DNA of 64,000 nucleotides, taken from the NCBI RefSeq assembly GCF_036017065.1, contig NZ_JAYXHR010000002.1:310001-374000 (forward strand), written 5' to 3'. This document shows positions 15,483-24,676 of the stretch, piece after piece. The notes beneath the pieces were generated by a model, which made no database searches, was not told the origin of the DNA, and worked only from the letters and a program-made list of their open reading frames with translations. Origin of the DNA: Uliginosibacterium sp036017065. Lineage in GTDB: Bacteria; Pseudomonadota; Gammaproteobacteria; Burkholderiales; Rhodocyclaceae. A program made the translations under genes and the position numbers. The stretch's first letter is position 1. Every line of letters starts with the position of its first letter.

Positions 15483-16265
15483 ATGCTTCAAGGCAGGAAT
15501 GCAATCGTTACCGGATCCACCAGCGGCATCGGGCTGGGCATAGCGGAGGCGCTGGCGAAACAGGGTGCCAACATCCTGATCAACGGCTTCGGCGACGCGG
15601 CGCAGATCGAGGCGACGCGCGCGAAGCTGGCGGCGGATCACGGAGTGAAGGTGATCTACTCCGGCGCCGACATGAGCAAGCCGGACCAGATCGTCGGCAT
15701 GGTGGAGCAGGCCACCAAGGAACTGGGCAGCGTGGACATCCTGGTGAACAACGCCGGGATCCAGCATGTGTCGCCGATCGAGGAATTCCCGGTGGAGAAG
15801 TGGGACGCCATCATCGCCATCAACCTGTCGGCGAGTTTCCACGCCATCCGCGCCGTGGTGCCGCAGATGAAGGCACGCAAGAGCGGTCGCATCATCAACC
15901 TGGCCTCCGCCCACGCGCTGGTGGCCTCGCCCTTCAAGAGCGCCTACGTGGCTGCCAAGCACGGCGTGGCAGGGCTCACCAAGACGGTGGCGCTGGAGCT
16001 GGCGGAGTTCGGCATCACGGTGAACGCCATCTGCCCTGGCTACGTGCTGACGCCGCTGGTGGAAAAGCAGATCCCCGACACCATGAAGGCACGCAACATG
16101 ACGCACGACCAGGTGGTGCGCGACGTGCTGCTGCATGCGCAGCCCACCAAGCGCTTCGTGACGGTGGAGGAGATCGGTGCCCTGGCGGTGTTCATGGCCA
16201 GCGAAGGCGGTGCGTCGATGACGGGCGCCATCGTGCCCATGGACGGCGGCTGGGTGGCCCAGTAG
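15483..16265 (+). CDS. bdhA: 3-hydroxybutyrate dehydrogenase
   Basis: 260 residues, a classical short-chain dehydrogenase. It has the NAD loop GSTSGIGLGIA, NNAGIQHVSPIEEF, and the Ser-Tyr-Lys triad in NLASAHAL and SAYVAAKHG. The motifs GIQHV and AICPGYVLTPLVEKQI are typical of BdhA. It oxidises (R)-3-hydroxybutyrate to acetoacetate in breakdown of polyhydroxybutyrate. Start: GGAGGA at 15473-15478 suits ATG 15483 better than ATG 15480. Confidence 0.95.
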   Translation: MLQGRNAIVTGSTSGIGLGIAEALAKQGANILINGFGDAAQIEATRAKLAADHGVKVIYSGADMSKPDQIVGMVEQATKELGSVDILVNNAGIQHVSPIEEFPVEKWDAIIAINLSASFHAIRAVVPQMKARKSGRIINLASAHALVASPFKSAYVAAKHGVAGLTKTVALELAEFGITVNAICPGYVLTPLVEKQIPDTMKARNMTHDQVVRDVLLHAQPTKRFVTVEEIGALAVFMASEGGASMTGAIVPMDGGWVAQ

Positions 16266-16305
16266 CCCTTCCGCGCGCTCGAACGCCCGCGCAATCCTGC
16301 CCGGA

Positions 16306-17340
16306 TCAGGTCGCGGAGCTTTCGCGCACGATCAGGGTGTGGCCCAGCTCCTCAGCCGTGCGCTGCGCGGGCGGCTTGCCGGACAGGCGCGCCTCCACTT
16401 CGCGCGCCAGCGTGGCGATGGCGATCTCGCCGTGATGCCGCTTGTCCTGCAGCACCGTCGTCAGCGGTGGATGGAAGCAGGCGCTTTCGATGATGTTGTC
16501 GAAGCCGATCAACGCCAGTTGTTGCGGCACCCTGATGCCGCGGCGGTGCGCCGCCAGCAGTGCGCCGAGCGCCATGCGGTCGTTGGCGACAAACACCGCG
16601 TCGATGTCGCGGCGGGCATCGAGCAGGCGTCCCATGGCCTGCTCGCCGGCGGCGGGTGACCAGTCGCCTTCCACGATCAGTCCGTCGTCGGCCGGCAGGC
16701 CCGCCCCGGCCAGAGCAGCGCGCCAGCCGCGCACCCGCTCGCGCGCCACCCACCAGTCCAGCGGACCGCTGAGGTGGGCAATGCGCGTGTGGCCGCTGTC
16801 GATCAGGTGCTGCGTGGCCAGCCGCGCGCCGGCCTGGTTGTCGAAGCTCACCGTGACGATGCCCTCGCGCGGCTCGCTGGACATGAACACCAGCGGCAGC
16901 GGGACGCGTGACAACAGGCCGCTGTCCAGCCAGGCACGGTTGCCGCCGACGTCCGGAATCGCCCACAGCACCCCGTCCACCTGCAGGTCCAGCAGCGACA
17001 GCAGCAGTGCTTCCACCTGCTCCAGGCTGGAATCGGCGAGCGTGCGCAACAGCAGGCCGTAGCCCATGCCTTCGGCCTGCGCGGCCGCGCCCTGGTAGAG
17101 GTCGGTGGCCAGGAAGCCGAGGTTGGATCCCACCACCGCCAGCGTGTAGCTGCGGCCCTGGCTGAGGTTGCGGGCGGTCGCGCTGGGGCGGAAGCCGAGC
17201 CGGGCGATGGCCTCCATGACCCGCTCGCGGGTTTCCTTCGCGACGCTGGGGCTGGCGTTCACGACCCGCGACACGGTCTGCTTGGAGACGCCGGCGAGCG
17301 CTGCGACCTGGCTGATGTTGACGCGCTTTTCCGGCAGCAC
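16306..17340 (-). CDS. LacI-family transcriptional repressor
   Basis: 344 residues from a GTG at 17340. The helix-turn-helix with hinge (NISQVAALAGVSKQTVSRVVN) is followed by a periplasmic-binding-like effector domain (LAVVGSNLGFLATDLYQG to TTVLQDKRHHGEIA). The family binds sugars or sugar acids and releases DNA. It is divergent from the 17708 gene. Two perfect palindromes in the shared 367-base region are the likely operators, giving control of the neighbouring genes and of itself. The operator core matches the type bound by GntR/IdnR-like LacI proteins, so a sugar-acid effector is possible. Confidence 0.93.
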   Translation of the reverse strand: MLPEKRVNISQVAALAGVSKQTVSRVVNASPSVAKETRERVMEAIARLGFRPSATARNLSQGRSYTLAVVGSNLGFLATDLYQGAAAQAEGMGYGLLLRTLADSSLEQVEALLLSLLDLQVDGVLWAIPDVGGNRAWLDSGLLSRVPLPLVFMSSEPREGIVTVSFDNQAGARLATQHLIDSGHTRIAHLSGPLDWWVARERVRGWRAALAGAGLPADDGLIVEGDWSPAAGEQAMGRLLDARRDIDAVFVANDRMALGALLAAHRRGIRVPQQLALIGFDNIIESACFHPPLTTVLQDKRHHGEIAIATLAREVEARLSGKPPAQRTAEELGHTLIVRESSAT

Positions 17341-17535
17341 GTGCTTGTCCTTGTTGTCGGTGCAGGCACCGGAATGGCGCCTGTCGCCATCGTACCGGCA
17401 TATCCCGCGGCTTGTTCGACGCCGACGGATGCTGCGAGGCATCGACCCCTGCACGGCACCACTGCGACCGGCCTGCGTTGCAGTGCAGTACATCTTGTCC
17501 TTGCTTTGGCGTGCATCGCTGCTTAGTATTACAAC

Positions 17536-17551
17536 TTGTTACCGGTAACAA
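17536..17551. promoter_or_regulatory. LacI-type operator 1
   Basis: TTGTTACCGGTAACAA is a perfect 16-bp palindrome with the central CG typical of LacI-family sites. It lies 196 bases before the repressor start and 157 bases before the 17708 gene. Its centre is 112 bases from that of operator 2, a spacing that could allow looping. Confidence 0.85.
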
Positions 17552-17645
17552 TCGATTTGCAGGACGATGTTGCCGCATCGTCAGCTTGCCGGGCGCCGCT
17601 CTTCCCCCGTCCTCCAAACGCATGCCGGGGCGGCGTTTCGATCGG

Positions 17646-17665
17646 AAATGTTACCGGTAACATTT
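17646..17665. promoter_or_regulatory. LacI-type operator 2
   Basis: A perfect 20-bp palindrome with core ATGTTACCGGTAACAT ends 43 bases before the ATG at 17708. It is placed to block or overlap the promoter of the target operon. It shares TGTTACCGGTAACA with operator 1. Confidence 0.88.
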
Positions 17666-17707
17666 TTTCTTCCACGTCTTGCACCGGCAATGGCAACAGG
17701 TCGCTCC

Positions 17708-19720
17708 ATGATTCAGATCTTCTCCGACAGCTTCAGCCAGTTCTCCATTGGCCCCTTTCCCTACGACCCGAAGCACTCGGCCATCGGCGAGTACCACTAC
17801 TGGCCCGTGCAGGGTTTCAAGGGCGCCTGGCATGACCCGATCGTCTATTACGGGTGGCTGGGGCCGAGCTGGATCGTCACCGAGGACGAAGGCCGCAAGT
17901 TCATGGAGCAGACGCGGCCGCAGGTGGCGATCACCGACCACTGGCCGCTGATGGTGGCCGGCGACACGAGCTGGCGCGACTACCGTTTCGCCGCCAGCGT
18001 GCGGCCGCTGTCCACCGCCTCGCACGTCGGCATCGTGTTCCGCTACACCCACGGCCGCCGCTACTACTTCCTCGGCTTCGAAGGCGGCCACCTGCGCCTG
18101 CTCAAGCGCGACCAGGAAGACATCGTCGAACTGGCCGCCGTGCCCTTTCCCTGCGATTGCGACCGCCACTATGTGCTTGGCATCGACTGCATTGGCGACA
18201 GTCTGCGCGCCAGCGTCGACGGCAAACCGGTGCTGGAAGTGCGCGACGGCAGTTACCTCGACGGCAAGGTCGGCCTGTCCGCACGCATGCCGGCGCAGTT
18301 CACCGACGTATCGGTAGAAATGAACAAGGCTGCGCACGTGGCCTGGATCAAGCAGCGCGACGGCGCCGCCATCGATCTCGCCGCCGAACGCGCCCTGTAC
18401 CCGCAGCCACGCCTGTGTAAGACCATCGACCTCAAGAACTTCGGCACCGGCCGCCAGATCCGCTTCGGCCACCTCACTGGCGGCGACACGATGCACATCG
18501 TGCTGGCCCAGCACCAGAAGCGCGGCTACAAGGATGCCTACGCGCACATCAGCTGCCTGACCGCCATCGATCTCGACGGCAATGTGCTGTGGCAGCGCGG
18601 CGAGCCCAGCAGCGAGCCGGACCACGCCATCGTGTCCTGCGACATGCCGCTGCAGCTCTACGACATCGATGGCGACGGTGCCGACGAAGTCATCGTCGCC
18701 CGCGACTTCAAGCTGATGATCCTCGACGGCGCCACCGGCGCAGTGCGCAGGAGCATCCCGACGCCGCTGTCCACCGCCGAGGACAGCAGCCTGTGGAGCC
18801 TGCCGCACAAGAAGCACGCCTTCGACCGCGTGAACGTCGATGCCATCCGCATCGCCAACTTCCGCGGCCTGCCGCAGCCGCGCGACATCCTCATCAAGGA
18901 CCGCTACAGCCGGTTGTGGGCGTATGACGACCAGCTGAACCTGCTGTGGCACTTCCACGAGGGCATCACCGGGCACTTTCCCTACACCGCCGACGTGAAT
19001 GGCGACGGCCGCGACGAGACCTTCGTTGGCTATCACCTGGTCGATGCCAACGGCAAATTGCTGTGGACGCTGCCGGTGCCCACCGACCACACCGACGAGA
19101 TCCTGATCGGCCGCTGGAACCCGGAAGTGCGCGCGCAGCAGATCGGCATCGCCTCCGGCGACGAAGGCTTCATGATCGCCAGCCTGGAAGGCGAGATTCT
19201 CAAGAAGCACATGATCGGCCACGTGCAGCGCATGAGCGTGGGCAACTACCGGCCGGACCTGCCGGGGCTGGAGATCAGCGTCACGACCTACTGGGGCTAC
19301 CAGGGGATCGTGTACCTCTTCGACTGCAAGGGCGAGCTGCTGGATGCCTTCGAGCCCACCAGCAACGGCCATCTCATCACGCCGGTGAACTGGAGCGGCG
19401 ACGGCCACGACCTGCGCCTGCTCAACGGCAGCGTGAAGGACGGCGGCCTCGTCGACGGCCACGGCCGCGTCGTCGTGCGGTTTCCGGACGACGGCCACCC
19501 GGCGCTGTGCGCCGAGGTGCTGGACCTCACCGGCGACGCCCGCGACGAGATCGTCCTGTGGGACACGCAGCGCATGTACATCTACACGCAGGACCGCCCG
19601 GCCAGCGTGGCCGAGGCCAGCCGCCCCCTGAAATACCCCCATTACAACGCGTCCAACTACCGCGGCGAGTTCCACTATCCGGCAGACGGAAGCCTGCCGG
19701 CAGGACAGCCACGGAGATAG
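17708..19720 (+). CDS. Lectin-like plus FG-GAP/propeller-like protein, function unknown
   Basis: 670 residues. The N-terminal about 220 residues look like a concanavalin/LamG sandwich (HVGIVFRYTHGRRYYFLGFE, LRASVDGKPVLEV). The rest carries FG-GAP-like repeats with calcium-type loops (DIDGDGADEVIVARD, DVNGDGRDETFVGY, LTGDARDEIVLWD). The propeller resembles those of rhamnogalacturonan lyase relatives, but no catalytic set was identified. No signal peptide is visible from ATG 17708, nor from the alternative ATG 17690, which is odd for this domain type. It lies directly behind operator 2 and ahead of a solute-binding protein. Confidence 0.75.
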   Translation: MIQIFSDSFSQFSIGPFPYDPKHSAIGEYHYWPVQGFKGAWHDPIVYYGWLGPSWIVTEDEGRKFMEQTRPQVAITDHWPLMVAGDTSWRDYRFAASVRPLSTASHVGIVFRYTHGRRYYFLGFEGGHLRLLKRDQEDIVELAAVPFPCDCDRHYVLGIDCIGDSLRASVDGKPVLEVRDGSYLDGKVGLSARMPAQFTDVSVEMNKAAHVAWIKQRDGAAIDLAAERALYPQPRLCKTIDLKNFGTGRQIRFGHLTGGDTMHIVLAQHQKRGYKDAYAHISCLTAIDLDGNVLWQRGEPSSEPDHAIVSCDMPLQLYDIDGDGADEVIVARDFKLMILDGATGAVRRSIPTPLSTAEDSSLWSLPHKKHAFDRVNVDAIRIANFRGLPQPRDILIKDRYSRLWAYDDQLNLLWHFHEGITGHFPYTADVNGDGRDETFVGYHLVDANGKLLWTLPVPTDHTDEILIGRWNPEVRAQQIGIASGDEGFMIASLEGEILKKHMIGHVQRMSVGNYRPDLPGLEISVTTYWGYQGIVYLFDCKGELLDAFEPTSNGHLITPVNWSGDGHDLRLLNGSVKDGGLVDGHGRVVVRFPDDGHPALCAEVLDLTGDARDEIVLWDTQRMYIYTQDRPASVAEASRPLKYPHYNASNYRGEFHYPADGSLPAGQPRR

Positions 19721-19827
19721 GACGCAGGACAGGAACGACGCTCGCCCATGCGCGCGTTCCCGGTGCGTGCGTCTCTCATGCACGCATTCCCGTTCCACAT
19801 CCACGCTTCGCTCAACGAGGAGACATG

Positions 19828-21744
19828 ATGAACAGGTATCCACGACCAGGACGTCGTTCCACTGTGCCAGCCGTCCTGTGCGGTCTGCTGCTGGCCGCCA
19901 CGCCGCTCGGCGCATCCGCCTACAACCAGGCGCCGGCACTCGCCAGCGCCGGCCTGCCGCCGGTCGACAAGCGCCTGCCGGACAAGCCGGAAGTCATCAA
20001 GCCGCTGCAGCGCGTCGGCAGCTACGGCGGCACGCTGCGCACCGCCATCCGCGCCAGCGGCGACCACAACGCCATCCTGCGCCTGGTCGGCAACCAGGGG
20101 CTGGTGCGCTGGTCGATGGACTTCAATGACGTGGTGCCCAACGTCGCCGAGAGCTTCAGCCTCAACCACGACGCCAGCGAGTACACCTTCAGGCTGCGCA
20201 AGGGCATGAAGTGGAGCGACGGCTCGCCCTTCACCGCCGACGATGTGCTGTTCTCGATGAACGATGTGGTGGGCAACAGGGAGTTCCTGTCCAACCCGCC
20301 GGCCGCCTACGTCACCAACGGCAAGTTCGCCGAGGTGACGAAGATCGACGATCACACCGTGCGCTTCAGGTTCGCCGGCCCCTACCTCGGCTTCGGCGAA
20401 GCCCTGGCGCTGCCGATCAACCAGCACGCCACGCTGTACCAGAAGAAGTACTGCGGCCAATTCCACCCCAAGTACAACCCGAAGGTGACCGAGCAGTTCG
20501 GCAACGCCAACGTCAAGGACTGGGCCTCGCTGATGCGCATCAAGTGCGGGGACATCGAGGTGCCAACGCGTTGGGGCAACCCGGACAAGCCGACGGTGGA
20601 TCCGTGGATCATCAAGGAACCCTACGGTGGCGGCGTCACCCGCGTGGTGATGGAACGCAACCCGTACTTCTGGCAGGTCGACACCGCCGGCAACCAGCTG
20701 CCCTACATCGACCGCCTGCAGATCAACATCATTTCGGAAGTGGAGTCCATCGTGCTGGCGTCGATCAACGGCCAGCTCGACTTCCAGCACCGCCACATCT
20801 ACGCCATCCAGAACCGGCCGGTGCTCGCCGAGAACCAGCAGAAGGGTGGCTACAAGCTGATGTCCTTCACGCCGCTGGGCGCGAATTCCGTCGGCATGTA
20901 CCTCAACTACAGCACCAAGAACGCCACGCTGCGCAAGTACATCCGCCAGCGTGACTTCCGCGTCGCGCTGTCGCTGGCCACCGACCGCAAGGAGGTGAAC
21001 GACATCGTCTTCCTCGGCCAGGGCACGCCGTGGCAGATCGGGCCGGCCAAGGAGTCGAAGTGGTACAACGAGAAACTGGGCACGCAGTACACCCAGTACG
21101 ACCTGAAGACCGCCAACGAGCTGCTCGACAAGCTGGGCCTGAACAAGCGTGACGGCAATGGCTACCGCCTCTACCCGGAAGGCGGGCGCGTGTCGATCAA
21201 CGCCATCGCGTCCATCCAGCTCGCGCAACAGGTGGAGTCGCTGGAGCTGGTGCGCAAGCAATGGGCGAAGGCGGGCGTCGAGCTGGTGATCCAGGCCTCC
21301 GAGCGCTCGCTGTTCTACGACCGCGCGATGAACAACGACTACGACCTGAGTGCGGACCTCGTCGCCGGTGGCCTGGACATCACGCAGAACCCGCGCGCCA
21401 TCCTCGCCGTACATCCGCAGGAGTCGCGCCAGAGCCTGCCCTGGGTGCAGTGGTACACCTCCGGTGGCAAGAGCGGTGAAGAACCCAGCGACAACATGAA
21501 GAAGCGCCTCGCGTTGTACGACCGCTGGAAGGCCGCCGGCAACGCTGCGGAAGCCGACCGCCTGTTCAAGGAGATCCTGCAGCTGGCGGCCGACGAGTTC
21601 GAAGTACTGGGCCTCGTCAAGCCACCGCGCGATCCGGCCATCCGCAACGCGAAGTTGGTGAACGTGTTCGAGTCCATGCCGGCGGGCTGGTCCTGGCCGA
21701 CGCCGGGGCCGTCCCTGCTGCAGCAGTGGGCCTTCACGAAGTAG
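19828..21744 (+). CDS. ABC transporter substrate-binding protein, family 5
   Basis: 638 residues. A signal peptide ends near GASA, followed by the family 5 (oligopeptide/oligosaccharide) binding fold: LRTAIRASGDHNAILRLVGNQGLVRW, YTFRLRKGMKWSDGSPFTADDVLFSMND, and a C-terminal EILQLAADEFEVLGLV. GAGGAG at 19817-19822 favours the second of two adjacent ATGs. At over 600 residues it is of the long type often linked to sugar oligomers. No permease or ATPase genes are adjacent. It is 107 bases after the propeller gene and probably in the LacI-controlled unit. Confidence 0.9.
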   Translation: MNRYPRPGRRSTVPAVLCGLLLAATPLGASAYNQAPALASAGLPPVDKRLPDKPEVIKPLQRVGSYGGTLRTAIRASGDHNAILRLVGNQGLVRWSMDFNDVVPNVAESFSLNHDASEYTFRLRKGMKWSDGSPFTADDVLFSMNDVVGNREFLSNPPAAYVTNGKFAEVTKIDDHTVRFRFAGPYLGFGEALALPINQHATLYQKKYCGQFHPKYNPKVTEQFGNANVKDWASLMRIKCGDIEVPTRWGNPDKPTVDPWIIKEPYGGGVTRVVMERNPYFWQVDTAGNQLPYIDRLQINIISEVESIVLASINGQLDFQHRHIYAIQNRPVLAENQQKGGYKLMSFTPLGANSVGMYLNYSTKNATLRKYIRQRDFRVALSLATDRKEVNDIVFLGQGTPWQIGPAKESKWYNEKLGTQYTQYDLKTANELLDKLGLNKRDGNGYRLYPEGGRVSINAIASIQLAQQVESLELVRKQWAKAGVELVIQASERSLFYDRAMNNDYDLSADLVAGGLDITQNPRAILAVHPQESRQSLPWVQWYTSGGKSGEEPSDNMKKRLALYDRWKAAGNAAEADRLFKEILQLAADEFEVLGLVKPPRDPAIRNAKLVNVFESMPAGWSWPTPGPSLLQQWAFTK

Positions 21745-21807
21745 GCCGCCACAACGCAGTTTTGCGACCGGGCGGCGCCATCCCCTTTCCTGGCCCGCCC
21801 TTTCGAA

Positions 21808-21836
21808 GCCACCCGGCGCTGCCGGGTGGCTTTTTT
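21808..21836 (+). terminator. Terminator of the LacI-controlled unit
   Basis: GCCACCCGGC and GCCGGGTGGC form a 10-bp stem around GCT, followed by TTTTTT. It lies 63 bases after the binding-protein stop and touches the stop of the converging SulP gene. Confidence 0.92.
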
Positions 21837-23521
21837 CATTGCGTGGGTGTCGACGCGGCGGCGTCGTCGCGCGCCAGCAGCGCCTGGTAGCGCTCGATCA
21901 CAGCGCGCGCATTGAACAGCAGTCGCTCCGGGCCGAGCCGGTCGGCCAGGCCAGACGCACGCACCATCTCCAGCACCGCCGGGTTGAGCGCCGCCAGCCA
22001 CAGGATGCGGCCGGCAGCGGTCGCGTTCTTTTCACCCTCGATCAGCATCTGCAGGGCCGAGTACTCGATGTCCGGCACGCGGCTCATGTCCAGCGCGACC
22101 ACGCGCGGATCATGTTCGGCGACCAGGGCCTGCATCTGCTCGGCAATGTTCTGCGCGTTGACGAAGAAGATGCGCCCTACCGGACGCATGATCAGCAGCC
22201 CCGGGAAGGTCTCGTCGTCCGGGTGCAGTGGCGACACCGGCCGCAACACGTCGGCATCGCGCTTGCGGCCAACCACCAGCACCGGCGGATTGGCCGTCTG
22301 GCTCGCCAGCGCGATCAGCGACACGATGATGGCGATGACGATGCCATCCAGCGTGCCGAACACCAGCACGCCCAGGCAGGCCACCAGCGCCCAGGCGAAC
22401 TCCATGACGCGCACCTTGCGGATGGCGCGGAATTCAGCGGGCTGGATGAGCCCCACGGAGTACACGATCACCACCGCCGCCAGCGTGGCGTTCGGCAACA
22501 GGCCCAGGACCGGCGCCAGCACCAGCATGGTGGCCAGCGCCACGGCAGCGGTCACCAGCGAGGCCTTCTGCGTGCGCCCGCCAGCCGCGCGCACCAGCGC
22601 GGTCTGCGAGGTGCCGCCGCCGGCCGGCATGGCGCCCAGCAACGCGCCGCCGATGTTGGCGACGCCGGTGGCCAGCAGCTCGCGGTTGGGCTGGATGCGC
22701 GGATCGTCGCTGGCCGCGAAGGCACGGCCAGCCGCGATCGTCTCGGTGAAGCTCATCAGTGCGATGCCGACCGCGCCGGGCAGCAGCACCGCCACCATGT
22801 CGGCGTCCGGCAGGCTCAGCGAGGGCAGGCCCTGGGGAATGCTGCCGACGATGGACACGCCCATCGCCTGCAGGTCCAGCCCCCAGGACGCGAGGATGGC
22901 CAGCCCCATGGCCACCAGTGGCGGCGCGGCCTGCGGCCACCAGCGCTCCATCGCCACCAGTACCAGCAGGGTCAGCACGCCGATCGCGAGGATCAGCAAC
23001 GAGGTCTGTGACAAGTGCTGCACCAGGCTCAGCAGGTCGGGAAAGAAGCCGGTCTTCTCGATCTTCACGCCGAGGAACTTGGGCAGCTGGTCGAGCACGA
23101 TCACCAGGCCGATGCCCGCCTTGAAGCCCGTCAGCACCGGCGCGGAGATGAAGTTGGCGACGAAGCCCAGGCGCAGCGCCCCGGCCAGCAACAGGATGGC
23201 GCCGACCAGCAGGCCCAGCGTGGCCGCCGCGACGATCAACTGCGCCGGATCGCCGTCCGGCACCGCCAGCGCGAGGTCGGTACCGGCGAGGATGGCGATG
23301 GTGGTCGTCGAGCTGACGCTGAGCACCCGCGAGCTGCCGAGCAGGGCATAGATGATCATCGGCACCAGCGCGGTGTACAGGCCGACGGCGACCGGCAGGC
23401 CGGCCACCGTCGCGTAGGCCATGGCCTTCGGCAGCACCACCGCCGCGGCGGTCAGGCCGGCGATCAGGTCAGGGCGCCAGCCTGCCCGCCCCGGCTGAAG
23501 ATCTTTCGCGACTTCGCTCAA
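21836..23521 (-). CDS. SulP-family anion transporter with STAS domain
   Basis: 561 residues with 10-14 membrane segments and the SulP signatures (LTAAAVVLPKAMAYATVAGLPVAVGLYTALVP, SSTTTIAILAG, GGTSQTALVRAAGGRTQKASL). A cytoplasmic STAS domain of about 110 residues follows, with VVALDMSRVPDIEYSALQML. The family moves sulfate, bicarbonate or dicarboxylates. The substrate cannot be told from sequence. It is followed on the same strand by nothing, and preceded by ppk2 33 bases upstream, so the two may be co-transcribed. Confidence 0.93.
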   Translation of the reverse strand: MSEVAKDLQPGRAGWRPDLIAGLTAAAVVLPKAMAYATVAGLPVAVGLYTALVPMIIYALLGSSRVLSVSSTTTIAILAGTDLALAVPDGDPAQLIVAAATLGLLVGAILLLAGALRLGFVANFISAPVLTGFKAGIGLVIVLDQLPKFLGVKIEKTGFFPDLLSLVQHLSQTSLLILAIGVLTLLVLVAMERWWPQAAPPLVAMGLAILASWGLDLQAMGVSIVGSIPQGLPSLSLPDADMVAVLLPGAVGIALMSFTETIAAGRAFAASDDPRIQPNRELLATGVANIGGALLGAMPAGGGTSQTALVRAAGGRTQKASLVTAAVALATMLVLAPVLGLLPNATLAAVVIVYSVGLIQPAEFRAIRKVRVMEFAWALVACLGVLVFGTLDGIVIAIIVSLIALASQTANPPVLVVGRKRDADVLRPVSPLHPDDETFPGLLIMRPVGRIFFVNAQNIAEQMQALVAEHDPRVVALDMSRVPDIEYSALQMLIEGEKNATAAGRILWLAALNPAVLEMVRASGLADRLGPERLLFNARAVIERYQALLARDDAAASTPTQ

Positions 23522-23554
23522 GGCTGGCCCCTCCGGTGGGTGCGCCGACGTGTT

Positions 23555-24412
23555 TCAGAAGCGTTCCGGCACGTAGTTGTAGGTGTGCGTGCTGGCCGAC
23601 TTGTAGGTCTTGCCGATCTTGCGCTTGGGGAACCTGACCCGCGGAACCGGCAGGTCTTCGTAGGGCACGTGTTCCAGGACGTGCTGAAGCACGTTGAGCC
23701 GCACCCGTCGCTTGTCCTCGGAGCGCGCCACGAACCACGGCGCCCAGGGTGTGTCGGTGGCGGCGAACATCTCGTCGCGCACCCGGGTGTATTCGTCCCA
23801 CATCGTGAAGGAGCGGATGTCCATCGGCGACAGCTTCCAGGTCTTGCGGCCGTCGTCGACGCGGTCGCGCAGGCGGCGCTCCTGTTCTTCCGGGCTCACC
23901 TCCAGCCAGTACTTCAGCAGGATGATGCCGGACTCGACCATGGACTTCTCGAACACCGGCGTCTGGTCCAGGAAGCGCTGTGCCTGCTCCTCGGTGCAGA
24001 AGCCCATCACGCGCTCCACGCCGGCGCGGTTGTACCAGCTGCGGTCGAAGATCACGATCTCGCCCGCCGCCGGAAAGTGGGCGAGGTAGCGCTGCAGGTA
24101 CATCTGGCTGCGCTCACGGTCATTGGGAGCGGGCAGCGCCACGACCCGGAAGATCCGCGGGCTCACCCGCTCGGTCAGGGCCTTGATGGTGCCGCCCTTG
24201 CCGGCGCCGTCGCGCCCCTCGAAGACGATGCATACCTTGAGCCCCTGGTGCACCACCCAGCGCTGCAGCTTCACCAGTTCGACATGCAGCTTGCGCAGTT
24301 CCTTGAGGTAGGCCTTGTTGCTGAGCTCCTCCAGCGGGGCGCCGTCTGCCGCCGCGGTTTCCTCGCTGTGGCTGGCGGTACGCGAGACGCTTTTCTGTTT
24401 CTTCTTGGTCAT
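23555..24412 (-). CDS. ppk2: Polyphosphate kinase 2
   Basis: 285 residues. Walker A is GRDGAGKGG (residues 66-74), the PPK2 lid and Walker B region reads IVFDRSWYNRAGVERVMGF, and KLSPMD follows. It transfers phosphate between polyphosphate and nucleoside di- or monophosphates. The start at 24412 has AGGAG seven bases upstream. A much longer open frame continues upstream, antisense to the purM-like gene, but is not credible. Residues 1-30 are a charged Ser/Thr-rich tail, as in other PPK2s. Confidence 0.95.
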   Translation of the reverse strand: MTKKKQKSVSRTASHSEETAAADGAPLEELSNKAYLKELRKLHVELVKLQRWVVHQGLKVCIVFEGRDGAGKGGTIKALTERVSPRIFRVVALPAPNDRERSQMYLQRYLAHFPAAGEIVIFDRSWYNRAGVERVMGFCTEEQAQRFLDQTPVFEKSMVESGIILLKYWLEVSPEEQERRLRDRVDDGRKTWKLSPMDIRSFTMWDEYTRVRDEMFAATDTPWAPWFVARSEDKRRVRLNVLQHVLEHVPYEDLPVPRVRFPKRKIGKTYKSASTHTYNYVPERF

Positions 24413-24605
24413 ACGCAAACTCCTGTCGTGGTGGGATAGCGCAAATACCTTGGTGGCCGCGGGAATACCTTCGTCATGTCCGGTGGTGCATTTCCCATGG
24501 TAGGGCCGCGACGCCGCGGGCTCCAGCAGTTTCTGTGCGAGGGGCCGATTAGCGGGCTCTTGAAGGGCTCCTGGCGGGCATGCGGCCCAGCGGCGGCAGG
24601 CGGGG

Positions 24606-24611
24606 TAAAAT
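24606..24611 (+). promoter_or_regulatory. -10-like box before the purM-like gene
   Basis: TAAAAT stands 65 bases before the ATG at 24677, in the context GGGGTAAAATGCCGGC, which is common before housekeeping genes of betaproteobacteria. No clear -35 box is present. Confidence 0.4.
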
Positions 24612-24676
24612 GCCGGCTTTTCCCGCCCGCCCGACCGCGCGCCCCGCGGCCGGCAGCATTCGCCCCGAATCCGCCG

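Noticed and set aside
17651..19939. A 762-codon open frame on the minus strand across the propeller gene, with others of similar kind across ccmF, sulP and patatin genes
   Set aside because: High-GC DNA leaves long antisense frames open. They lack ribosome binding sites and family motifs, and the plus-strand genes have clear domains.
24476..24676. Extension of the purM-like gene upstream to 24476
   Set aside because: Homology begins at MSSQNTPLDY (24677), and a -10-like box lies inside the extension.
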